NCBI GenBank assembly: GCA_031552535.1
Contig: JAVBMJ010000003.1
Location: forward strand, 1 to 46,713
Source: JAVBMJ01 sp031552535
GTDB taxonomy: Bacteria; Bacteroidota; Bacteroidia; Bacteroidales; Rikenellaceae
Length of the DNA stretch: 46,713 nucleotides
Direction: 5' to 3'
Each line of letters begins with the position of its first letter. The first letter of the stretch is position 1. The notes below the pieces were generated by a model. The model searched no databases. It was not told the DNA's origin and saw only the letters and a list, made by a program, of their open reading frames with translations. Below, piece by piece: positions 18,648-27,115 of this stretch. The position numbers and the translations under genes were made by a program.

Positions 18648-19991
18648 TCAGGGATATTCCACCGGCTTTCCTGCGATCGTAACATTTTCGAGACGGACAT
18701 TTTCAGCGTTCGCGACCCGTAGCGGCACCGGCGTTTTAGCCAATGACAAATTGCGTATCGTCACATCGCTGACCGGCCGCTGCGGAAATCCCGAGATGTC
18801 GATGCCGGTTCCGGCAGCGCCTAAGGCCGTTACGTTCTCGATAACAAATCCCTTGAATAACGTGGGATGGTCGCCGCGGCTTTCAGATTTGTAGTCGGGC
18901 TCGAACTTCACCAGCGACGAACGCACCTCCCCTACCTCTACGTTACGTATGTATACATCACAGATGTAGCCTCCCCGGTCGAGGTTGGATTTGAAATAAA
19001 GGGCGTCGGTAGCGTTCAATATTTTGACGTTTTCGACAAAAACACCGCGTACACCACCCGAAATTTCGCTGCCTATGCAGATACCGTTGATTTTGGAATC
19101 AAAAACACAGTCGCGGATTATAATATTCTGCGATGGCTGCCCCACACGCCAGGCATCGTTGTCGCGCCCCGATTTTATCGCTATGCCATCGTCACCGGTG
19201 CGGAAACGGCACCCCTCTATCAATACGTTGAGGCACGATTCGGGATCGCAGCCGTCGTTATTTTCATTGGTACTGTCGACCGTCACGCCGCGCACCGTCA
19301 CATTCTCGCAGCAAAGCGGATGAATGACCCAGAAAGGCGAATCGATGATCGTAACACCTTCGATGAGCACATTGCTGCACGATACCGGTTCGACGAAGGC
19401 CGGACGCAACACACTCCCCTCGCCAAAGAGACGCCCGTACAGCGGCACCACCCTACGGCCCATATCGCGAAGCCGCTGCTGGTCGGGCTTCTGACGCGGC
19501 TTCCATGTAGCCATATTGAGCGACCCTCGCCCGTTGAGCGTACCGCGGCCTGTTATGGCTATGTTTTTGACATTGTATGCGTATACCAGCGGAGAATAGT
19601 TGAACAATTCGGTCCCCTCCCAGCGGGTAGGTACGGCCGGCAGGTAATCCTTTTCATCGTGGCTGAATATAACTTCTGCTCCTTCTGCGACATACAGGTT
19701 GACGTTGCTTTTCAACACTATCGGACCTTTACAGAAAAATTTCCCGGCAGGTACCACAACGCGCCCCCCGCCATCGTTGCTACACCGTGTTATGGCCTCG
19801 CGTATCGCAGGCAATGCATCGGTTTGCGCATCGGCGACCGCCCCATAATCGGTTATCAGATAATCGGTCTCCCTGAATGTGGGCGCCTCGATATTTTTTT
19901 CGATACCGGCAATCATATCCCATCCGCTTTGTGCTAAAGATAATGGAAGTGAGGCGAAAAATAGCGCTACGACACAAAAAATATTTTTCAT
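18648..19991 (-). CDS. Glycoside hydrolase family 28 (polygalacturonase-like), variant active site
   Basis: A 447-residue right-handed beta-helix enzyme with a signal peptide (cleavage near SLAQ, residue 21). The three catalytic Asp of GH28 are seen: Asp246/Asp249 in NNDGCD and the pair Asp267-Asp268 in TGDDGIAIKSGRD. Family members hydrolyse galacturonan or rhamnogalacturonan linkages, often as exo-enzymes in Bacteroidota. Two usual substrate-binding features look changed. The GHG segment before GSE is KING (KINGICIGSE), so the His is missing. The RIK/RFK segment is YFK (ALYFKSN), so the Arg that contacts the uronate carboxylate is Tyr. The substrate may therefore not be plain polygalacturonate. 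It is the last gene of the operon, overlapping the previous one by ATGA, with a strong terminator behind. Confidence 0.85.
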   Translation of the reverse strand: MKNIFCVVALFFASLPLSLAQSGWDMIAGIEKNIEAPTFRETDYLITDYGAVADAQTDALPAIREAITRCSNDGGGRVVVPAGKFFCKGPIVLKSNVNLYVAEGAEVIFSHDEKDYLPAVPTRWEGTELFNYSPLVYAYNVKNIAITGRGTLNGRGSLNMATWKPRQKPDQQRLRDMGRRVVPLYGRLFGEGSVLRPAFVEPVSCSNVLIEGVTIIDSPFWVIHPLCCENVTVRGVTVDSTNENNDGCDPESCLNVLIEGCRFRTGDDGIAIKSGRDNDAWRVGQPSQNIIIRDCVFDSKINGICIGSEISGGVRGVFVENVKILNATDALYFKSNLDRGGYICDVYIRNVEVGEVRSSLVKFEPDYKSESRGDHPTLFKGFVIENVTALGAAGTGIDISGFPQRPVSDVTIRNLSLAKTPVPLRVANAENVRLENVTIAGKPVEYP

Positions 19992-21889
19992 CGTTGTTTA
20001 GGTTGGTTCAATGTATAGGTGAGTTTGATCGCGGAACGATTGTATGCCCCGCCCGCAGCCACGTCGATCACCACCGGCACCGCCCTGAGAGCAGGATAGA
20101 CACTGCAGTCATAGCCTCCGGCGTTGCGGTCGATACGCATCGTGGCATTATTGCCTTCGAGCGCTAAGGTAATCGAATTTCCCGGGTATGCTATATTTAT
20201 AGTTCGCGGACCGGACTGTGTGATCTCCACGCCGGGGTGGGCTATGAGCGGCTCTATTAGTCGAACCCCCTGGTCGAGGGTCTGGCGGGCGATCACGAAC
20301 TCTTTCACCAGCCGTCCTGTTTCGAAACAGTGCCTGAGCGTGTATCCGATGCCGCATGGCGACTGGCCGCGGTTCTTCAACTGTCCGTAAGCAGTGAACA
20401 CGACGGTAGTCCCGTCGCACTGTACCTCATGTGTCGCATCGAAATCGTAGAGATTGGTATAAAGTCCCGCTTCCGGCGTCAACACCTCGATCCTCGGGGT
20501 AAGAGGCTTGACATCAGCGGGCAACTCGGGGAAACTCATCGGCTCCCAACGGTGGTACTCGGTCTGCGAGGAAGCCTGCAACAGCCCGAATCCTTCGACC
20601 CACAGCGCGCTCAACGCTCCTCCGGCGGGACGGTGCATATATTTGCTACGGGCCCCTTCCCTCGCCTTGTAGTTATATGCTGTTACAGTTCCACAAAACG
20701 CGCCGCTACGCACTACGGCAATTCCCAATGTCGGGAAGCAGCGGTATCCCGTGGTATCGACCGGCAAAAGCGTCCCATCATCTGCAACGTCGCGCTTGAC
20801 CCACGCCATGGCCATAGCCATGCTCTTGGCCTTTGTGAATGTAGGGTATATACACGGAGGCGCATCCCGCACAAGGTCGTAGTGCGGTCCTGTCCCCAAC
20901 AATCCGCTTCGGGCGAGTGAACGCTCCACAGCGCCGATATTCCTTACGGCCGCCGTCACATAAGCCGGATTCCGGTCACTGAGTAACGCCATAAGGGGAT
21001 GGCATCCGTCGGACGTACCGCTTCCGTACACAGTCCACTTGTTGGATCGAATGCCAGCCGAAGCGTCGAGCGTACCGTCGGGATAGATAAACCAGAGATG
21101 CGATTCTAACGAACGGACCACTGCTTCCCGGACGGCGGCATCGCCAGCGAGGTCGGCATATCGCGCCAATCCCCACAGCGACATCTCCATATTGTAACCT
21201 ATGTCGACTCCGTATTTATAGCGCCCCTCGCGCGAACCCTCCCCATCGATAAAATATTCGGGGTTCATCTTCGCGACTATCATGCGGGCCAATTCACGCG
21301 CCTTGTCCCGGTAAATTTTCTTGGGAATTATCCTGTCCAGCTCCGACAAGGTGGCGGTTGTTGTCGCGCAATAATTGATACTGGCAAAAGCGTTGTCCAT
21401 GATCCTCGCCAGGTAATCGCCGGCCCGCTCCATCGACAGTAACCATCTCTTTTCTTGCGCCCCGGTCATGTGTGGTTTGAGAATCGGCCATGCCAGAGCC
21501 ATCATCAGAAGTTGATCGGTGGTGGTTCCGGTCCATGTTTCGGGCGTTTCGACCCACTCCCCGCCCTCTTTTTGCTGCGCTATAAGCCATTCACCCAGGC
21601 CTATTGCCTGATCGAGGCGTTCCTTTCGTCCCGTGAGTTTATACTCCCACGCGAGCGGGAACAAAGCCTCGGCGGCGCGTGTATGATATAACCCGCATCC
21701 GGGACACCACGCAGCCCCCCGGTCTGCGCTGTGCGCATCGCCACATATCTGTCCGGCTACCACACCGTTGAGCCGCAACATCAACTTTGCGGCATGCACC
21801 GAAAGTGTGTCCTGAGCCATTGCAGCACCGTGAATGATGGCAACCATCAGAACAACCAGAATGCAGCTAAGTGTCCTCGATTTTCCCAT
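19988..21889 (-). CDS. Putative secreted (alpha/alpha)-toroid polysaccharide-degrading protein, lyase-like
   Basis: A 633-residue protein with a signal peptide ending near AMAQ (residue 26). Residues 30-350 are helical with repeated hydrophobic pairs, as in an (alpha/alpha) toroid; GSGTSDGCHPLMALL and YGVDIGYNMEMSLWGLARY may line the cleft. Residues 370-630 are beta-rich, fitting a beta-sandwich. This two-part build is shared by heparinase II/III-like and alginate lyase-like enzymes, but I cannot assign a known PL or GH family. Candidate catalytic Tyr, His and Asn residues are plentiful, and none can be fixed by eye. It is preceded by an 89-base gap with a GC-rich hairpin after the TonB receptor gene, and it overlaps the GH28 start by ATGA. 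Confidence 0.65.
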   Translation of the reverse strand: MGKSRTLSCILVVLMVAIIHGAAMAQDTLSVHAAKLMLRLNGVVAGQICGDAHSADRGAAWCPGCGLYHTRAAEALFPLAWEYKLTGRKERLDQAIGLGEWLIAQQKEGGEWVETPETWTGTTTDQLLMMALAWPILKPHMTGAQEKRWLLSMERAGDYLARIMDNAFASINYCATTTATLSELDRIIPKKIYRDKARELARMIVAKMNPEYFIDGEGSREGRYKYGVDIGYNMEMSLWGLARYADLAGDAAVREAVVRSLESHLWFIYPDGTLDASAGIRSNKWTVYGSGTSDGCHPLMALLSDRNPAYVTAAVRNIGAVERSLARSGLLGTGPHYDLVRDAPPCIYPTFTKAKSMAMAMAWVKRDVADDGTLLPVDTTGYRCFPTLGIAVVRSGAFCGTVTAYNYKAREGARSKYMHRPAGGALSALWVEGFGLLQASSQTEYHRWEPMSFPELPADVKPLTPRIEVLTPEAGLYTNLYDFDATHEVQCDGTTVVFTAYGQLKNRGQSPCGIGYTLRHCFETGRLVKEFVIARQTLDQGVRLIEPLIAHPGVEITQSGPRTINIAYPGNSITLALEGNNATMRIDRNAGGYDCSVYPALRAVPVVIDVAAGGAYNRSAIKLTYTLNQPKQR

Positions 21890-21900
21890 AATCTCATGAA

Positions 21901-21915
21901 TTTACGGACCGTAAA
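21901..21915. promoter_or_regulatory. Perfect inverted repeat before the toroid gene
   Basis: TTTACGG-A-CCGTAAA, 7-bp arms around one base, 12-26 bases upstream of the start at 21889. It may be an operator, or in the mRNA it may affect ribosome access. Function unproven. Confidence 0.35.
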
Positions 21916-21919
21916 CAAA

Positions 21920-21946
21920 GCCGGGCGCCCTCGACAGGCGCCCGGC
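21920..21946 (-). terminator. GC-rich hairpin between TonB receptor and toroid genes
   Basis: A perfect 10-bp stem (arms GCCGGGCGCC and GGCGCCCGGC, 7-base loop), followed on the minus strand by TTTGTTT. It looks like a partial terminator or an mRNA-stabilising structure inside the operon, which would leave the receptor transcript more abundant than the two genes behind it. Confidence 0.6.
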
Positions 21947-21978
21947 AAATCAACCTGCAGGAAGTCTATATAACTTCT

Positions 21979-24900
21979 TTAGAACTTATAGGTCAGACCC
22001 GCGCGGCCATAGGCCCCGCTGTACTGCAGAGAGTAGACCCGGCTCTTGTCGCCATAATACTGGAACGACTCCTTATTGAGTACATTTGAAGCCTCCACCC
22101 AGAACGACAGACCCTTAACGATATTTACGCTACCGTTGATATCCAACTGCCAGCGGCCGTCGAGCCACACGTCGCGGTCGGCATCGGCACCCACAGCCAG
22201 GATATAGGATCCCATGTAGTTATAGGCAGCCTGAATGGTGAACCTCTTCGACGAGTAAGCCAGCGCGAGGTTGGCCGTGTTGTCGGCCTGTCCCGGAAGA
22301 CGCATCGAACCGCGATCTTCGTTGACAAATGCGCTCGAGTGCACATAGGTATAGTTTCCGGTAAAGACAAGGTTCTTTAAAAACGACGGCAGGAACGTCA
22401 GAGCCGAGTTCAGCGTCACTTCTACCCCATAGACCTTGGCCACGTCTCCGTTGAGGCTCGTAACCTGTCTTGAAGCCACGGCGCTATATGGATTGGTCGA
22501 GTTGATATCGCTCTCGTTCTGGTAAATGAATTCATCTATATGCTTATAGAAAAATCCCAGCGACAAGATACCCACGCTCGGCAAATAATGCTCACCCAAC
22601 ACGTCGATATTGTTGGCGTAAGCAGGCTTAAGGTTGGGATTGCCTGTGTAGACCTTGCTATCGTCGGTATTGAGGTCCATTTTGGGCAGCAGGTCGTTGA
22701 TATTTGGACGCGAATATCCGGTAGTCCACGCCGCCCTCATGATTGTGCGGGTTGTAAGGTCGTACTTGAACTGCACGTTGGGCAAGAACTTCGTATAGTT
22801 GATCGTCGAGTCCTTGGGAGTGGCGATGAAAGCGTTGTAGACCGGAGCCGACGGGTCGACCTGGCCCGAAGGATTTGTGTTGAGGTTGACACTCGCATCG
22901 TAACGGAACACCTCGTTGGCTGTGTAATCCACGCGGTTGGCCTCGACACGGAAACCGGCAAGAACCATCAACTTATTGAACTGCACCTTGTTCATGGCGT
23001 AGAACGCACCTACCTGCTCTTTCGACTCGTAGTCGAACGCCGCTTTCGCCACATCGGAGCTGTATTGGTTGACTATCACATTCGAGTTGCCCGTGCCCTC
23101 CTTATTGGCATTGACATATTGCCTGATCATGTCGATATTGGCTGCCGGGCCGAAAGCGAGGTTGCCGTTGAGGAATTTCGGTTCGAGTTCCTCCTTATAC
23201 ATGAAATTCTTTATCCCGATCTGCAAGGCATTGTCGTACAACTGGCTGCGGCCGTTGGCGGCAAGTGTAGGCAGAACTTTATAGTTCAGCGTGCCTTCGG
23301 GAACATAACCGTCGTTGGTCATGAATTTGCCCTTGACACCGAACGATAGCGTTGAAGTGTTGCCGCCGATGAAGTAGTTGTTCGACGCGTTGAGGCGGAA
23401 AGTCATGTTGTCGCCGCGCGAATTGTAGTTCCAGTTTTCGATCACATAAAGGTTGTAATACTCCTGCGAATCGAACGTACCGAAATATGTCGCTGTCGGA
23501 AAAGCCGAATAACGGTATTTCATGGCAAGGTAAGGCGACGAAATCGATTCCATATAAGCAACAATGGGTACGGACAGGTTGCCGGGGCGGTTGCCGTTCT
23601 TATCGAGAGTCTCATAGTTGATGCCTTCGATAGTATTGCGTACCCGCGTCCCGTTTCTCCACTCCGGAGTCTGGAAACCGTCCATTTCGCTGCGATACTT
23701 ATGGTCCATGCGGCTGAATGCGGCGCCTCCGTCCAACTGCCAGTTACCGAAAGTGGTACGCACCTCGAGATTGATATTGTAGTTCTCAGAAAGGTCGTCG
23801 ATATCGCTCACCTGCGCAACGCTCATCACCCTGTCGGCGGCATACGAACCGTCGGGAATATCGGTAAGGCCCGATACCTTGTAGTAGTTGCCGCGGAAAC
23901 GGCTGCGGTTGCGGTAACGCGTCCCATCGTTGTCCTTGCGGTTGTAAAGTCCGCTCAGGATAATCTTCGTGTTGAGCGTCGGAGCCCAGTCCAGGGTAAG
24001 CGACGCGCCCTGGCGGACAGACTGCTGAGTCTGGTAACGGTAGCGGAAGTCGGTGGGCATATACTCCTCCGTCAAAGCGGCACCGGCACCGGAAGCGGTA
24101 TACTCCTTGAGACCGTCGCTCAACTGCCACGACTGCGCTTCGATACGGTCGTAGCCGTTATACGAATCGAAATAGCTGATGTTGGCGGCAACGCCTAACA
24201 CTCCGTTGGGATTCCTGTCCGAAGCCATGAAGCGCTGTGAATAACCCAACTTGCCGTTGAACGACATCTTATCACGCAGGAAGAACATCCCCAAACCGCC
24301 GTCGACCGAAAAACGCGGTTTCAGTGAACGGGCTTCACCGGTACGCATGTTGATAGCACCGGCAATGGCGTCTCCGTCGTTGGAAGGCAGCAGTGTCTTC
24401 TGTATCTCCATAGAGGAGAGCACGTCCGACGGCACGAGGTCGAGCGACGGGGAGCGCTGTCCGCCCTCCATGTTACTCATCACCTGCTCGCCGTTGACGT
24501 TGATGCTGGTAAAATTATTGGGCGTACCGCGTAACGATATCGTAGCCCCGTCGGAGGTGATACCGCTGACACGTTTGAGGGCATCGGCCACGTTGAGGTC
24601 GGGAAACAACCCTATCTGGTCGGCCGAAAGTACCTGCATCACATTGTCGGCAGCCTTCTGCTGGTTGAGCGAACGCTGCTGGCCGTCGATAGCCGCAGTT
24701 ATCGTCACGTTCTCGATGCTCTGGGCCAACTCGGCCAGAACCACATTGAGGCTGATGGTCTGCCCCGCCACGACATTTACCTTAACGCTTTTCTTTTCGT
24801 AGCCGATGTAATCGACACGGATGGTTACGCTTCCGGCGGGTATTCCCCTTAGTTGATACTCCCCGTTGATATCCGTCGCGGTACCCTGTGTAGTGCCGTC

Positions 24901-25044
24901 CACAAATACGGCCGCGCCCGGAAGGACGCTCCCGTTGCTGTCTTTCACCGTTCCGCTGAGATTACCGCGTCCCTGGGCGAAAGATGCGGTAGTCAGCAAC
25001 ATCATAACTGCCGCAAAAGAAAAGATTTTTAAAATTCTCTTCAT
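21979..25044 (-). CDS. TonB-dependent outer-membrane receptor (no SusD partner)
   Basis: A 1021-residue outer-membrane transporter. A signal peptide (residues 1-23, ending SFAQ) is followed by a carboxypeptidase-regulatory-like domain (about 28-110, GTVKDSNGSVLPGAAVFVDG). Then come a plug domain (about 140-245, with DALKRVSGI and ISLRGTPNNFTSINVNGEQV) and a 22-strand-type barrel ending in aromatic Phe (GRAGLTYKF). The sequence resembles the TonB receptors of glycan loci in Bacteroidota and Xanthomonas rather than a classic SusC, and no SusD-like lipoprotein gene is adjacent. The operon context points to import of an oligosaccharide. It lies 74 bases after the NagB-like gene, and the AT-rich gap shows no promoter box. 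Confidence 0.92.
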   Translation of the reverse strand: MKRILKIFSFAAVMMLLTTASFAQGRGNLSGTVKDSNGSVLPGAAVFVDGTTQGTATDINGEYQLRGIPAGSVTIRVDYIGYEKKSVKVNVVAGQTISLNVVLAELAQSIENVTITAAIDGQQRSLNQQKAADNVMQVLSADQIGLFPDLNVADALKRVSGITSDGATISLRGTPNNFTSINVNGEQVMSNMEGGQRSPSLDLVPSDVLSSMEIQKTLLPSNDGDAIAGAINMRTGEARSLKPRFSVDGGLGMFFLRDKMSFNGKLGYSQRFMASDRNPNGVLGVAANISYFDSYNGYDRIEAQSWQLSDGLKEYTASGAGAALTEEYMPTDFRYRYQTQQSVRQGASLTLDWAPTLNTKIILSGLYNRKDNDGTRYRNRSRFRGNYYKVSGLTDIPDGSYAADRVMSVAQVSDIDDLSENYNINLEVRTTFGNWQLDGGAAFSRMDHKYRSEMDGFQTPEWRNGTRVRNTIEGINYETLDKNGNRPGNLSVPIVAYMESISSPYLAMKYRYSAFPTATYFGTFDSQEYYNLYVIENWNYNSRGDNMTFRLNASNNYFIGGNTSTLSFGVKGKFMTNDGYVPEGTLNYKVLPTLAANGRSQLYDNALQIGIKNFMYKEELEPKFLNGNLAFGPAANIDMIRQYVNANKEGTGNSNVIVNQYSSDVAKAAFDYESKEQVGAFYAMNKVQFNKLMVLAGFRVEANRVDYTANEVFRYDASVNLNTNPSGQVDPSAPVYNAFIATPKDSTINYTKFLPNVQFKYDLTTRTIMRAAWTTGYSRPNINDLLPKMDLNTDDSKVYTGNPNLKPAYANNIDVLGEHYLPSVGILSLGFFYKHIDEFIYQNESDINSTNPYSAVASRQVTSLNGDVAKVYGVEVTLNSALTFLPSFLKNLVFTGNYTYVHSSAFVNEDRGSMRLPGQADNTANLALAYSSKRFTIQAAYNYMGSYILAVGADADRDVWLDGRWQLDINGSVNIVKGLSFWVEASNVLNKESFQYYGDKSRVYSLQYSGAYGRAGLTYKF

Positions 25045-25118
25045 AAGTTTATTGGTTTTAGGATTAGGTTTTATTTAGGTTATTGTGGTTTCTATGGTGG
25101 TTTAAACTCCCTGATTCA

Positions 25119-25883
25119 TCAAAGCACATATCCGGCCGCCTCGCGGTCGAGGAACAGCGCGGCGTCGTGGTGGTGGCGCAACACCGATGCCGGGCAAGCT
25201 TCCGATACCGGCCCGTAGAGCGTATCGCGCACCGCCTGCGCCTTACGGGCGTTGGGCACTACGCAAACCACGCTACGGCACGACATCAGGGCCGGAATGG
25301 TAAGCGTAACCGCACTTTTGGGCACAAGGTCGATAGCCGCAAACTCGCCATCGTTGACCTGCTGCTGGCGGCACACGTCGTCGAGCGTAACACGGCGCAC
25401 CCAGCGCGGATCGTCGAAACGCGCCTCGTGGGGGTCGTTAAAGGCTATGTGGGCATTCTCGCCGATACCCATGCTCACCACATCCAACGGAAAGGCTCTC
25501 AACAACTCCTCGTAACGCCCGCATTCGGCGTCGACATCCCCGGCGTCCGACTTTATATAATTAACCGCCTTGAACGGCTTCATCGAAAATATCGCACGCC
25601 GCAGGAAATTGCCGAAATTCTGGGTAGCATCGGCTCCGAGCCCCATGTATTCGTCCATATGGAAAGCCTCCATACGGGTGAAATCAATGCCGTTATCCTC
25701 ACGCATGGCCTCCAGGAAATCGTTCTGCGAATGCGCCGCCGCAAAGATGGCCCTTACCGTCGGCTGGCCGGCCATCATGCGTCCCACACGCTCGCGATAG
25801 TGGAGGTATGCAGCACGGCCCATCTCCTCACGGGTATCATAAATGCTCACACTGAGCCGGTCGACTTTGAATTGCTTGATCAT
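25119..25883 (-). CDS. NagB-like glucosamine-6-phosphate deaminase/isomerase family protein
   Basis: A 254-residue cytoplasmic protein of the NagB/6-phosphogluconolactonase fold. The MDEY motif is present (AFHMDEYMGLGAD). The second motif reads MGIGENAHIAFNDP, where E. coli NagB has GVGNDGHIAFNEP. So the position of Asp141 is Asn, the neighbouring Gly is Ala, His143 is kept and Glu148 is Asp. GEN(G/A)H variants form a recognisable subgroup in Bacteroidota, so the protein is likely active, but perhaps on another amino sugar or by isomerisation. It starts with an ATGA overlap with the gene before it. Together with the GH20 gene it argues for a hexosamine component in the substrate. Confidence 0.85.
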   Translation of the reverse strand: MIKQFKVDRLSVSIYDTREEMGRAAYLHYRERVGRMMAGQPTVRAIFAAAHSQNDFLEAMREDNGIDFTRMEAFHMDEYMGLGADATQNFGNFLRRAIFSMKPFKAVNYIKSDAGDVDAECGRYEELLRAFPLDVVSMGIGENAHIAFNDPHEARFDDPRWVRRVTLDDVCRQQQVNDGEFAAIDLVPKSAVTLTIPALMSCRSVVCVVPNARKAQAVRDTLYGPVSEACPASVLRHHHDAALFLDREAAGYVL

Positions 25884-27115
25884 TTCCCAAATTTTAAATT
25901 ATAGTATGCAGCCAGAAAACGCATCCCGAACGATGTTCCCACGTCGCGTTGAGTGAGCCATATTTGTCCCTTTTTACTACGCATGCGTGTATTGACGATG
26001 GCCCCGCGCACGTTCGGATCGGGATGGTCCGCCGAATAACGGTTCGCCACGAGCCATGCGGCGCTCGCCTCGTAGTTGGGCACGAACTCCGTGTAGCCAT
26101 ACTCCGCAAGGCGCAGCCACAGTATCCCGGCAAATGCAACGGCCGACCCGCAAACCGACCCTCTGTCCGACTCGCGTCCGTTGATATAATTGTCGTAGAA
26201 TATCGTACCGTCCTTCTTTTGCACTTTGGCGTAGGCGCGCGCGGTTTTAGCTGCGGCTTCGAGATATTTTTTATCCTTCGTCAGTTCATAAGCTTCCAGA
26301 AGCGACTCGGCATACCAAATGTTGAAACGCGGATGAAACGACCCCTCGCTCTTGTGGTTGGGCATGTAGTCCATCCACAACCCCTCGGGGCCCTGTTTTT
26401 CCACAAGCGAATTGCAAAGCAGTATATGGGCCTCGCGCAGGCGCTGGTCGCCCGTAAACTCCCAGGCATCCTTGAAGGGCGACCCCTCGGTGTTGGGACG
26501 CGACACGTCTTCGAGCGTCTGGTCGGGTTTATTTCGATGGAACGGGCTACCGAGCGTCAGCACCTCGCCTGTTTTGAGGTCCACCAGATCGTAGCAAACC
26601 CCCTTCTCGGGATAATACATATGCTCCAGCATCCACACGGCGGCCGATGAAGCGACCCTGGCGTATTTCTTATCGCCGGTTACACGCGTCAGTTCGAAGA
26701 TTCCGGGCGATCCGTCGGACATCGTCGCAAAAACGAGCTGCTCCTCACCTATGTCGTCGCCATGCACCGATGCTATCATGCCTTTCAATTTAGGATTATC
26801 CTTGATCTCAAGGCTTATCCACCAGTCGCCGCCACGACGCGCGGCATCTAAGTATTTTTTGTTGCCCGTCACCTTGTAACAATCCAGAAGACCGAGCACC
26901 ACCTGCCCCGTGTGCCACGGCTCCTCGTAAGGAAACCACTTCCCGAGGGTCATGTTGTAGTCGCACCGCGACTTTCCCTCGCTGTCGAGCAGTACGTCGC
27001 TGGCATAAACGGCGCTCTGATCTATGGCCTCCAACACTTGCTCTTTGGTGGGAGGTTTGCCCTCGACAGCCACGGCGGCAATAAGCACTGCCGACAGTAT
27101 CAACATTTTTTTCAT
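25880..27115 (-). CDS. Exported (alpha/alpha)6-barrel protein, glycoside hydrolase or epimerase-like
   Basis: A 411-residue protein with a short signal peptide (MKKMLILSAVLIAAVAVEG). It is built of repeated helical hairpins, with recurring motifs of the type TGNKKYLDAA, TGDKKYARVA and TKDKKYLEAA at about 50-residue spacing, typical of (alpha/alpha)6 toroids. Aromatic cleft candidates are EPWHTGQVVLG, MWDY-like LWMDYMPNH and FNIWYAESLLEAY. The build resembles GH88/GH105 and glucuronyl C5-epimerase-type proteins, but no family-specific catalytic pair can be named, so the activity is open. It overlaps both neighbours by ATGA, between the GH20 and NagB-like genes. Confidence 0.65.
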   Translation of the reverse strand: MKKMLILSAVLIAAVAVEGKPPTKEQVLEAIDQSAVYASDVLLDSEGKSRCDYNMTLGKWFPYEEPWHTGQVVLGLLDCYKVTGNKKYLDAARRGGDWWISLEIKDNPKLKGMIASVHGDDIGEEQLVFATMSDGSPGIFELTRVTGDKKYARVASSAAVWMLEHMYYPEKGVCYDLVDLKTGEVLTLGSPFHRNKPDQTLEDVSRPNTEGSPFKDAWEFTGDQRLREAHILLCNSLVEKQGPEGLWMDYMPNHKSEGSFHPRFNIWYAESLLEAYELTKDKKYLEAAAKTARAYAKVQKKDGTIFYDNYINGRESDRGSVCGSAVAFAGILWLRLAEYGYTEFVPNYEASAAWLVANRYSADHPDPNVRGAIVNTRMRSKKGQIWLTQRDVGTSFGMRFLAAYYNLKFGK

